64,000 bases of DNA from positions 11,098,001-11,162,000 of the forward strand of contig JAGUCH010000003.1 of NCBI GenBank assembly GCA_019096065.1, read 5' to 3'. The position numbers were made by a program, and so were the translations under genes. The notes beneath the pieces are model-generated. The model did not search any database. It was not told where the DNA came from and was given only the letters and a program-made list of their open reading frames with translations. Below, one piece after another: positions 35,201 to 47,200 of this stretch; position 1 is the first letter of the stretch; every line of letters starts with the position of its first letter. The DNA is from Paracyclopina nana (taxonomy: Eukaryota; Arthropoda; Copepoda; Cyclopoida; Cyclopettidae).

Positions 35201-38200
35201 CGGCTCAGAAAATGCACTTAGAGGGCTTCTCTAAAAAATACATCGGCCGAATCGTCTGTAGTGCGGTTGCAATTTCGGAGCCGCATTCTGTAGGTTTATA
35301 CAGAATGCGGCTCAGAAAATGTACGCAGCTGGCTGCTCTGAAGAAGTTAATACATGGGTGGAATCGGCTGTAGTGCGGTTGCAATTTCGGAGCCGCACTC
35401 TGTATGTATGTATATATAATTTCTAAAAATATAGAATGAATGGGCTCAAATCCCTTAATACATAATTATACTGATAATATCAATGATGTGAGATGAGTGC
35501 ACACAAAATAATGCAGCTACACTAGATTTCTAAGGCACAAAATACTCAGTTGTAGCATACGCATATATGTATCGGCTATATGTATAGTAGAATAGTATTT
35601 TTGTCTACGTAAGTACATATGGAATAGTATAGTGGGGAGAAATCTATCAATATGTGTCAACATGGCCATCAGTGGCTCTTGCTGGTAATAGATAACGTCG
35701 AGTGATGGAAAAAAGATTTGTGACTCAGGCCCTCAGCCTCAAGAAACTGGAGGCTGGCAATACGGAGCAGTAGTAGCACACACCTTAGCCTTTCTTCTTC
35801 AATTCCCACAAATTACGTATGGTACATCCAATACATTCACATGGCTTCCAGAGCAGTATGCAGACCGAATTTTAAATTATATGTACACGATGCTGTTTAG
35901 GGCAATTGAAGCGCAAAAAGAGGTCGCGCTGCAGTATAATTAAGGAGCTTAATTTTGTGCTACGTGGGCTGTTTTGAAACATCCTGTAGTAGTATCTATA
36001 TAGAAGTAGGATGAGAGTACTCGAGTTTGCTACGTTGTTGTACTCTACTGGCCTCGATAAATTTGCTATTAGATAGGTTTGGCAAACTCACATGGCCTGG
36101 TTGGCCGCCTGTTCGGCCGCGGCTGCGGCTGCCTCGGGCCCCAGAGGAATGGGACCGTACTTGGCTCTCTCGTCCTCACTGAAAGTTTTGGAAAGCAGCT
36201 CTGAGCTCGAAGCAAGCAGATATTAGATGGCAAGCTGCCACCGCGTCGACGACCACGTAACCCGCAAAGCTACAACCTCTCTATATACTAGCATCCATTC
36301 TGCGCGAAAACGAGGCACACTATAACCTTCTTTTCTTCAGATAGTATCTCTCTCTCTCTCAGGCTGCTACCTCGTAGTATAAAGCAACTTTGAACCACGT
36401 GTCACGCAGGACAAAGGAGCCGACTTTCTTAGCGGCTGTAGTAGGAGTTTTGCCCAAAATGGCTGCTTCATAAATCCCCCTAGCTCAATTCTTCCACTGA
36501 GGAATCTTGATGGCATCTGTATTTAGCTAATTAAATGGAAAAAACGAAAGCAGGAAGAAGAACTAAGCTCCTGGTCCATTGGAAGAGCCGACGAGTTGGT
36601 AAAGGACATGTATGATGAATTGCAGTTAAACACACACACACACACACACAGAGCTTTTATGGTATAAATAATACCCACTGTGCAACCGGAGAGAAAGACG
36701 GGTTTTACAAGTGAAATGCTGTTGAGAGATAACACTGAGAAGGGAAAAATCCACGTAGCAGCTAGTACACACGGCTTATGTATGAATAAACAAGTAGAAA
36801 GAGCCAGAAGACAATAATATCAAAGTAGTGACTGACAAAAGGAAAAGAGAGCAAGGGTAGGACTTACTCGGTTTGGGGCCCGGGTGGGACAGGCCCATAT
36901 GCCGCCCTCAGGGCAGCCTCTTTGGCCTCGTCGTCCTCCTTCTCCTTTTCTTCACAAGCAGTCATTTCCTGGGCTTGGCCCAGAGAGTCGACAGCGATGG
37001 CCAAGAAGACGTTGAGCAAGGTGTAGTTGCCGAACATGGTGAGGAAGATGAAGTACAGGGAGTAGATGAGGCCGGAGCGAGCTCCACCTTGGGATTCGAT
37101 TCCTTGATACATGACCTCATTCCAATCCTCACCAGTGAGAATCTGCAAATTATTTACCACTCCTGAATACATTCGACAACAATGCGTCCCTTTTAATTGG
37201 GAGTGAGCCCAGGAGTAAAAGGAATATTTTAGCCACAATCAAAATTAACCTAAATAAAAATAGTGGGGTGTTCCCACATTGACTGCCTATATAGTCAAGT
37301 TAGGTAAGGAAAATAGTCAAGCTACAGTACAGTTCCTCCCTCACATATTTATGTAGGTAGGTCCTAACTTTGCTTAATGTTATGTAGCTCTAGCTTGCTT
37401 GCTAAGTTAAGTTTAGATGCCTGACTGATCAATAAAAGTGTTCTCAGATGCATAGAACTAAAGCTAACTCTGTAAGCCAAAGGCGCAAAGTCGCTAGATT
37501 CACAGCGCCATCTAGCGCGGCAACTTGAGCAAGTACATTTGAAATGGCTGCGCTACATAGACAACCGATAGCCAGCAATTGTTTGGCTTTTGGAGCACTC
37601 GTGCAAAAACCCTCATAAATGTGACATAATCTATAGATAACATGGCACCCTTTCAAGCTTTAAAACAATAAGCAACTCTCACAAATTTTCAAGCTTTTCA
37701 TTGTCGAACACAAATTTTTCTAGATTGGCTCCACCAATCAGCTATTCAATTTGACTCTCATAATCACGTGACAAGCTTGGCGCCCGACAATTTTTCGAAA
37801 AATACTAGCTCAAAAAGCGCCATCTAATGAAAAAGTTTATCCCTTCACTGGCTTTTTAAGAGTAGCTTAGCTTAGTTAGCTCATCAGCAGCTGACATCCA
37901 ACGCATGAGCATAGCAGTAGCAAAAACCAGCTGAACTCAGCTGGAACGAGCTGAAGTTAAACTTATCAACAAAGGCTACTGTTTTAGCAAGGTAACTTAA
38001 TATTGGACCGCCCTGGTACGTATGTCCCAAGGGATAAGGGATTTTGAAGTTAAAAAGCTAAATTGCCTCAAAAACACTCAAAAGGAGTACGTAGCATTAC
38101 GACGAAAGGATATGTATCCCAAAATGAAATGCTGCAATAAGAAAAATGCTAATGTGGGAATATGAGCTTTTTTAAAAGTGCACCACTATTATCGTGTTCT

Positions 38201-41200
38201 GAATTCATTCCCAAGGGAAGTTTGCAGCTTGGCATACATAAAGGAAGATTTCAGCTTGTTGAACCCCAAGCGCACACGCATTAAAAATGGATAAGGGAAA
38301 AATGCTTACTTGAAAGACCGTGAGCATGGCAATAGAGAACGAATTGAAGTTTGATGGCGGCGTTCCGTCTGGAAAGTTGAATGTGCCACCGAAAAGCTGC
38401 ATCCCCAGGAGGGCAAAAATTAGAATGAAGAGGAAAAGCAGCAACAGCAACGAGATAATGGACTTCATGGAGCTGAGCAAAGACACCACCAGATTGCGCA
38501 GGGAAGACCAGTATCTGGAGGATGGAAGAAGAAAGAGTTTTTAAGTGCACCAATCACTCATCGCGTCGAGAGAGAGTAAGAAGCCAACGTCAGTGAAAAA
38601 GAAAAAGCACCCATCCATTGCTTCACACATAAAGTCGAGAGTACTTACACGGTGACCTTGAAGATCCTCAACAGCCTCAAGGCACGGAGGACAGAGAGGC
38701 CGAACGAGCCGGATTTCGGGTTGAAATGGGTCAGCACGACCTCGAACACACTGCCCGAGATGACCAGACAATCAAATCGGTTGAAGGACGACTCAAAGTA
38801 GATCCTTGGCCCCAAAGCCCACATTCTCAAGAGCATCTCAAAGATGAAGAGTCCGAGGAAGAAGAACTCAGCCACATCTGAAATTACAAATATGTAGTGG
38901 ATACACAATACATTTTTACATGCTACTGTAATATCCTCGAGTTACAATTCAGTTTTCCAGTCCGACTCAGCTTTCTCGTGATGTAAGCCTTTGAAGCAAT
39001 TGGCATCCTCATCACAACATGAACATTGACCACTTCTAAAAAATCCCCAATAATGCTTTCGTGCTAATTATGTGAGGAATTTATCAAAATGTCTTTAGCA
39101 ACCCTGTTTTTGTTCAGTTTTTTCTGGCAGAAAAAAACCCATTTTTACCCTCCAACTGGAGGAATTCAACTTTATTATCCAATTTTGGAGCCACAAACTA
39201 GGAGCACCAAAAGAGAATCCTCTTTTTATCTTATTCAACACCTTTTTCAGCTAATGCTCTACTTGATACATTGTTAATTTGGCCCTCAAATGAGTAATAC
39301 ACTTATGATCCCAAAACGATCATAAATTATTTCCCTACCCAAAACTTCCCATGTTTCGTTACAAGTGGGCAGTGTAATGTTATGATAAGGATGTCTATTT
39401 CATCAGGTATCCTTCTTAGCCCAGAATGATTCGTTTAGGTATTACACTTAGAAAGCATAATTCGGAACCGCGTTCTTCTCTCGCGCACTGGATAAAAATA
39501 GATATGCGATGACTTACGCAAGAACTCTGAGAGCCAGTCGGGCTGGTTGTAATGCTCCACAGCGACCGCAAACGTGTTGAAGAAAACGAGTATGATGACG
39601 AACCAGTAGAACCACTGCTTCTTCACCGTTTTCCGAATCCAGAACCGCACTTTCTTCTCGTACACCCAAAAGTCGGAGTTCTTTTTGAACTTCTTCTTGA
39701 GGGCCAGCCCAGGGGCCTTCTTCTTCTTCAGTAGCTCTTCAAAAGGAATGGACAGTTAGGAAAAGGCCAACCGAGCAGAGTTCAAAGGCCTGGCAGCCAA
39801 GCCACTTTTTCATGCACTAGCGCATTTTTTTACAGAAGAAGAAGAAGAAGAAAGAGGCTCTTAATTAAAAAACTTGCTTTGGGCTAGAAATCGAAAATGA
39901 GAGTTGCTCAAGGTTAAAAGCTGCACTTGCTTTCTCTTTTTTTCAGGTGATTCTATAGATTCTATTGGCAGCTTTTTTTCTTACCTTCTTCCTCCTCGTT
40001 TTCCTCGTCTTCGGACTCGGTGCTCCGACTTTTCCCCAAGGTTCGCAACTTTTTGCGTTTTTGCAGTGCCCTCTTTCTTGCCTCCATGATGTAGCGTCTC
40101 TCCTCTTCTGTGGTGCGATCCTCGTTGAGGATCACCTCCTCTGAGAAGAGCAGAAACAAGTTAGCCATTATTGCCTCGTTTTTCAAGGGTGGTGAGAAAA
40201 TGGTCTATTTTGCTTGTTTTCTTTTTACTGTAGTATTATAGCTGTAAGAAGTGTGGTAGTTGCTGAAGATAGCATATCACGACGTTACGTAATAATAATA
40301 ATAATGGGTGTGACGAAAAATAACTGGCTTTCTCTCAGGTTGATGATCATGTATCTAAATCTCGGATTTCTTCTTCATCGTTATAAGAGCAATTGTAACA
40401 GTAGGACACACAGTACAGGAGAAAGGTATGTGGTAGCAGAAGAGTGCAAATCTATGTCTAATAATCATGCCTAATATAGGGAAAAGAGTATGCTAATTTA
40501 GAGAGAGAGAGAGAAAATCATCACAGACCAGGGAATATGAAGTTTTTCTGGCATCAGGCCCTCGATTCCTTGAGTGAATTTCCATCAAAAAATCTGGACC
40601 CATGCCAAAAACACAGCAAGCACCGAAAAACTATAAATAGAATACTAAGAGTGAACTAGAGGAATATTTAGCAAGCTTTGAATGAGCAAGACGAGCACAA
40701 AGCAGATAGAGCAGTAATTTGTGTGTGAGAGATTGATAACAGTGAGTATATAGAGTAGCTATGCTAATAATGGCCTACTTATGGGTACTCATTTCTGTTT
40801 TTTGAGGCAAGATTGAAACCTCCTTTTTTCTGACTTTGCTACTGCTATACAGTATACTAGAGCATTTAGAGCATAAAGAGAGTAGACAATAACGAATATG
40901 ATGAGGAGGAGGCGAAAGAACATCTGATAGTAATTATTGGCTATTCTCGGCTGGATATATGTGGACAATTGATATGCAGTACTAGATGTTGACCTACAGC
41001 TAGTATGTGAACAAAGAGAACACGAAATAAGGACTTTTTGGTCAAATAAGCTTATTGTATGCAGTCGTGGGCACCACAGCTAGAAAACGAGCTTGCGAGC
41101 TTGCAGCACTTGATACGTAATCGGCGCAATACAAAGCCGAATACATCAAATACAGCAGTCGTCGATACACGGACGAAAGGAGATCGAGCAGGTCTCGTCT

Positions 41201-44200
41201 CGTTTCAGCCATATTTCGAAAGCTCCACTGTTGACTTTTTTGGAGAAAAGAGATGTATCTAATACACAGGAGGTGGGACAAGATAGTTTGTGTAGCAGAA
41301 CAAGTAAGTTTTTGAGTAGTCATGTTGTAATACATACTAAAGTAGCAGTACGTGAATAAATGATCTTCTAGCAGTATATATGATGATGATGGTGGTATAC
41401 ATAGTGACTAAAGTAGTATATGATCTAGATATATAGTAGTAGAGCAAAGACAAAAGACGACTGCCAAAAAGCAATGATAGTATGTAGTATGGTTGCCTTG
41501 CTAGTAGTTCACCTGCACGAATGATCCACTGGAAATATCCCTCGAATGCTTTGGAAAAGTTCTCTTTCATTCGCAACTTTCGGAACGTCTCGCGACGCTC
41601 CACTCGGGTCCTCTCATTACTGAACTCTCTGCAAATATTGTGTACACCATTTGTTCACTGTGGCCAGCACATTATTTGGTGGTTCGGTGAAATCAGTGGG
41701 TTCAGGTCCAGTCGAAATTAGTAGCACGTTCTCATGTTTTTCTTGCAAGGCTCCTTTAATGTTAAGCAAGGCTCTTTGCAGGCGCATATCTCAACAACTA
41801 CTGAGCCGATCAGCACCAAACTTGGTAGAATTCATCAGTGGACCCTAAAAATTGTTCATGCCTAAAATTCATCCGGATTGAAGGCTGATTAGTGGAGGCC
41901 ATTTTTTCCCGCTATAAATGTTAAGCAAAGCTGCCTTGCTTCACATTATAAACGGCCTCCGGTTGGGGGCTTCAGATCTTCACCAAATTCAGCACACAGC
42001 TGTGGATAGTCTTACCAAGGTTGGTTCCTATCGGCTCAGCGATTGCTGAGTTATTCCCTTCCAAAGAGCCTTGCTTAACTTCATAGAGCTTTGCTCAACT
42101 AATATGAAGTTAAGCAAGGCTCTTTGGAAGCAAAAACCTAAGCAATTACTGAGCCGATTGGAACCAAACTTGGTAGGATTCTTCAGTGAAACTATCCACT
42201 GCTGTGTGCGAAATTTGATTGAGATCCGAGGCCCCCAACTGGAGGCCGTTTAAAAGGTTTAAAACATTTATAGCAAGAAAAAATGGCCTCCGCTAATCGG
42301 CCTTCAATCCGGATGAATTTTAGGCGTGAACAATTATTAGGGTCTACTGACGAATCCTACCAAGTTTGGTGGCGATTGGCTCAGTAGTTGTTGTGATATG
42401 CGCCTCCAACGAGCCTTGCTTAACATTGTAGGAGCCTAGCTAGAAAAATATGAGAACGGGCAATAGAGTCACACGGTTTTTTCGCTTTATGATAATAATG
42501 GTGAAAGACCTGCCTGCATGTGTGCGAAATTCACTGAGCATAATCGTGTCTGCAATTTTGACAGCCACTTTCCAAGGCCATCGGCGGCCTTTAAAAGGCT
42601 GTCACGATCTTTTTTGACTCCACACGCAATTGAGCTCGTCCGAAATTGAATGGCCTCGAAATGTGATCATTACGAGGTTTTTTTTTTCTCAACAAAAATA
42701 CACACAGGTCTCTCACCATTTGGCATTATGCGGTTAGTGGCGTTCCAGGTGCGTATGTATGGCATAGCATAGTTGTATTAGTTGAACTGCTTTTAGCTAT
42801 GAGACACAAGCTTCAATTTCACTTTAAGAAGAGTGCGTGCAATTTAGGAGAAAAATTCGACAACCAGCAGATAATCATGGCAATCTGCTTTCCCTCGCTG
42901 CTGCTTGGAAAGCAGGTCGTCAAAAATCATTGAAGTATATGCATATATATCATATAAAGAGCAGGGAATCTGTTTAAAAAGTAGCATAGATGAAACTTTT
43001 AAGGAAATCGACGACGACCACGTGCGTCGATGCGATTACGTAATAATAAGGTTGTAGTAGCTAGCAGTCAGTCAAAAAGAGCAACAGAAAGCGTGAGGTC
43101 TTGGCTACGCTTTTCCTTTGTCTCCGTTTTTCTCAAAAATGGCCTCTTTTTCAAAAGTAGCAGCAGCAGCAGAAGTTTTGCAATAATTTAGTTGAAGCAG
43201 AACAAAGCAAATGGAGGAAATGAAGTAGCTTTTAATGTCCCAGGGAAGATGATAATAGAAACGAAGGACCTATGTACCAGCCTATACCAGTGAATTCGTG
43301 GAAAAGTAGGGGCGGAAATTTCGTGGGGTGCTATTACTGCCAAAAAAGAAATCATGGAGAAAAAAAAGTTGCCTGCAAGTTTGGCTGAAAATTGCTGTTG
43401 TGCCGTGGCTGTGCTCGCGATCTTCATGATGATCGCGTGTTTATTACCACACCCAAATTGAGGGTAGTATTATATATGTAGCATTTATTTATGCAGCAAC
43501 AACATCGTGATCGAAAATCACTTTGCTGCGCGCTCGCGCGCGAAAGCGAATCGTCGTTGTGGCCATTAGGTCTGCGCGAAATTAATCTTACCCACTGAGG
43601 ACACCCAGAACCAGGTTGAGCATGAAGAACGAGCCGATCACGATGAGAGGCACAAAGTAGACGAAATTGAAGGAACCACCGAGGGCATCGTTGGTCTGCA
43701 ATAATGAGAATCATACGTATTAGTATCATAACAACAGCATTGATGTAGGGCGAACCTAGCGGCCTTTTAGGGCAACATTTGGTATTTTCAGCTAATGCTG
43801 CCTAAGTAAAAAACTGAGTAACTGTGGTTTTGCGACTCGAGTAGTGCTTCGGAATAAAGACCCAGGCAATTTAGTGTAATCTTACTTTTTTAAGGGATTT
43901 CTTCATGGCGGAAAAATGAAATGGTTCGAATTCTAAAATAGCCATAAGATACTTAATATCAAGATGTTAGGGTCCCGATGCTAAGTACAAGATAAATAAA
44001 AATAATCATTTATAATAATTATTTGACCTAAAAAAAGTGGCTTGACTCATCAAAACGAAACTTGATGTAGAGCTTGATTCCCAAGTGATTCTTCAAAAAT
44101 GTCTCTGGATGGCATGTCCTAGTTATGATGTCTTTTATGCCGATATCCGCGCATATGCTGCCCAGCTATAGCATTACCCAATACAGGATTGGAGTCCAGC

Positions 44201-47200
44201 CCTCCATGGTGATACACTGGAAGACGGTCAACATGGCATATATGATATTATCGAAGGACGTGATGCCATAGTTGGGGCCTTCCCACTTTTCAAGGCATAT
44301 GGAAATACTGGAATCACAAGTGTAGCTTCCCACAGGTGCGGTGGACTTTTCATCTGCATTGCAAGGCACCTGCTTCTTCCCCTCGGTCACCATTTGATCT
44401 AGAATAAAAAAGAGCATTAATTATTGCCACATTCGCGGCAGTGTCAGCCAGAAGCAGCAGCTTTTTCGTGTGAAGCCTTAGCAAAGGCCGTACAAACTTT
44501 CTTCCTTCTTGGAAGAAATCCTATACGCGAGACTGCTTACAGCAAAAAAGCCAGCTGTAGTATAGGGGGACTTACTAAGATCTTCTATGCTGAAGCATGT
44601 TTTGTGCAAGGCTCCCGAGTAAAACTCCAGGCCGATGATGGCGAAAATGAGGATGGCAAACATGACAAGAAGGCCGATTTGCATGAGCGGTGCCAAGGCC
44701 TTGAAAATGGACTTGAGCACAACCTGAAGACCTGTGGAGGGAGAGAGCATTGTTAACTTGATCACTACGCTATGCCAGCTATTATGAGAGTGTGTGTATC
44801 TCAGGCACTTGAAGAAGAAAGGTCATGCAAATGTTCCGCACTTACTGGGCACTCCGGACACCAGTTTGAGCGGCCTCAGCACTCGAATAGCTCTGAGCGT
44901 TCTGAGGTCGACTCCACTGGCCTCGTCCTCGTCCTCAGAGGCCGCCATCCCACCGACAGCCTCTTCTGAGTTTTCGCTGAGGATGGTGATGTATCTGCAA
45001 CAGGACGCACAAAGGCTACTAATTGCTACCAGGGCGTCGGTAATTGATCCCCGTCAAAAATACAGCAGCAGCATTTGTTGCCTATAACTGATCGTTAAAA
45101 GGTGGTTAAGCTACTGTACCCATTATTCTCAGCGTATTAGTACGTGGTCCGAACTAATTAACGCAATGATATTTGAGAGCTTTTGTTGTTGTTGCTGCGG
45201 CGAGGCCTGGATGTGCACTAGTGATGGAACGAGTTTCAGCTTGGCTTGAAAGCTTGAAGCTAAAACCCAGCTTGAGCTACATAAGCAAAAAGCTTGGGAT
45301 AGCTCGAACCAAATTTTGAAAAGCTTGAAAAAGCTTGAACCCAAAAAATACAAAGCTTGAAAAAGCTTGACGCCAAAAAATTTCAAAACTTTATCCATTT
45401 TTTATCAAAACAAAAAAGGGCAAATTCTAAAATTAGCAAATACTTGAGGGAGTGAAGGACTTAATCAAAGTTAAAGCTATTTCTGTCTTTATTTGCGCTT
45501 TTTGGGTAATTTTGTCAAATCTGGTGACTAATTGCCATTTTTTATGTCAAAATACTAAAAAAGTGAAAAGCTTGAAAAAAGCTTGAAATGTGAAATTTCG
45601 AGCTTGAAAAAGCTTGATAATAATTTTCAAAAGCTTGGGATCGCTCGAACACATTTCTAAAAGCTTGAAGCTTGATCAAGCTGAAAATTTCCGGCTCGTT
45701 CCATCACTAATGTGCACGCTCTGGTTAAACCACGTGTCTTTTGTTGACATGGTTGTTTACATTTTGAGCAGCTAGCGCTAGGGTAGACCAAACTTTTAAC
45801 ATGTTGTATTTTCAAAGCTTTTGCTTGTTTGGCATCTTTTTTTGTGTGGTGATGATGGCCTTGTTACAATAAAAAGACCATGGCTGTAATTTCAGCCTTT
45901 TTTATGGCCTCTTTTGTTCCCCAGCTCTGTGTGTGCTCATCCAGGCCTCTTGATGAGGAATGTGAGTCTAGTCTATGACTGCTCATTTGGCAGGTCCTCA
46001 GCCGAAATGGCGCGTGAAAAAATCATGAATGCAGAAGAAGAAGAAGAAGAAGAGAGGCCATTGCCATCGGTTGAAAGAATGGCCTTGTTTGAAGCTGAGG
46101 ATTTATCATCAGTGTTTTTATGCGACTAAGCTTCTCTGTGAAATAGGAGGCTTAACTTTCACGCTAGCCTTTTTCCTTTTGGAGCAGCCAGAAATCTCTC
46201 CTTTACAGAGTGTGTAGTGTATTATGTGTGCTTTTATAGCTGTAGCTGCTCGACCTTTGTGAGCTGAATATTATCTACTGCTGGAGTAGCAGCAGCAGCA
46301 GCACAAAAGGGTAAAGTGTCGCAATTTCTGGCGCGACACCAATTCCCCTTAGTGTAATAAATGGCAGCTTGTTGAGTGTGACTGTTGTGTCTTGTGCAGA
46401 GGGCTAAATATATTAAGGGACTACTTGAGTAAATGAATCACTAGGAAAGCACAACTGAATGAGGTGTTTGAGGCAAAAATCATCATTGTGTGTATACTAT
46501 ATCTATTAGCTGTCTAGCACTAAAGCAGAAGATGTAGTAGTAGATGGTTGTATGGATGCTTAAAAATTGTGCAGCAGCATCCTACATATGATAGCAGTAG
46601 TTGGATTCTCTTATGGTCTTGGCATGTTCTTAGAGGTGAATTTATAGTATGGTGGTAGTTTTTTTTTTCAAAAATCACTCAGCAATTATAGCAGCTAGCA
46701 GTCGTTGATGTACCCCAAAGCTACTAGCACTCGAGAGAAGAGACACACGTGCCTTTTGTGAGAAAAGGCTGATGACTTACTTGGCACCTTGGAGACCATT
46801 TTTAATGGCCTCAGGCAGCGAAAGGATCTGAGCATTCGCAAATCGAACGGAACGGACTTCTCCACGAGAACTGTCATACACCTGAGTTCGAATTCAAGCA
46901 AGTTTGGAATTGTACTCGCATAGCATCAAAAATGGGCCAATAATTTTCTCGCGAATTAGAAAGCCGATGAGGGGGAAAAGAAAGCTGCTTACCCCGTGAC
47001 AACGACCACGAAATCCATGATGTTCCACATGTTCCTCAGGTAGCTTCCAGGGTGGAGGACGAATCCCTGGGCCAAAATCTTGAGGCTGGTCTCGACGGTG
47101 AAGATCCCCAAGAAGTAGGACTCTGTTGACTCCTGCAATCAAGTGAAAGCAGCCATCTTATCCCCAAATCAGCAAATGACATGCTTTATGGCACACACAC

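Noticed and set aside
35080-35404. CRISPR-like array, because of regularly spaced repeats
   Set aside because: Spacers are themselves conserved parts of a 105-bp unit with inverted ends, and the context is a eukaryotic intron.
41042-41335. Minus-strand open frame of 97 codons as an alternative I-II linker exon
   Set aside because: No AID motif, and the ends do not fit the required phase 2 to phase 1 splice sites.
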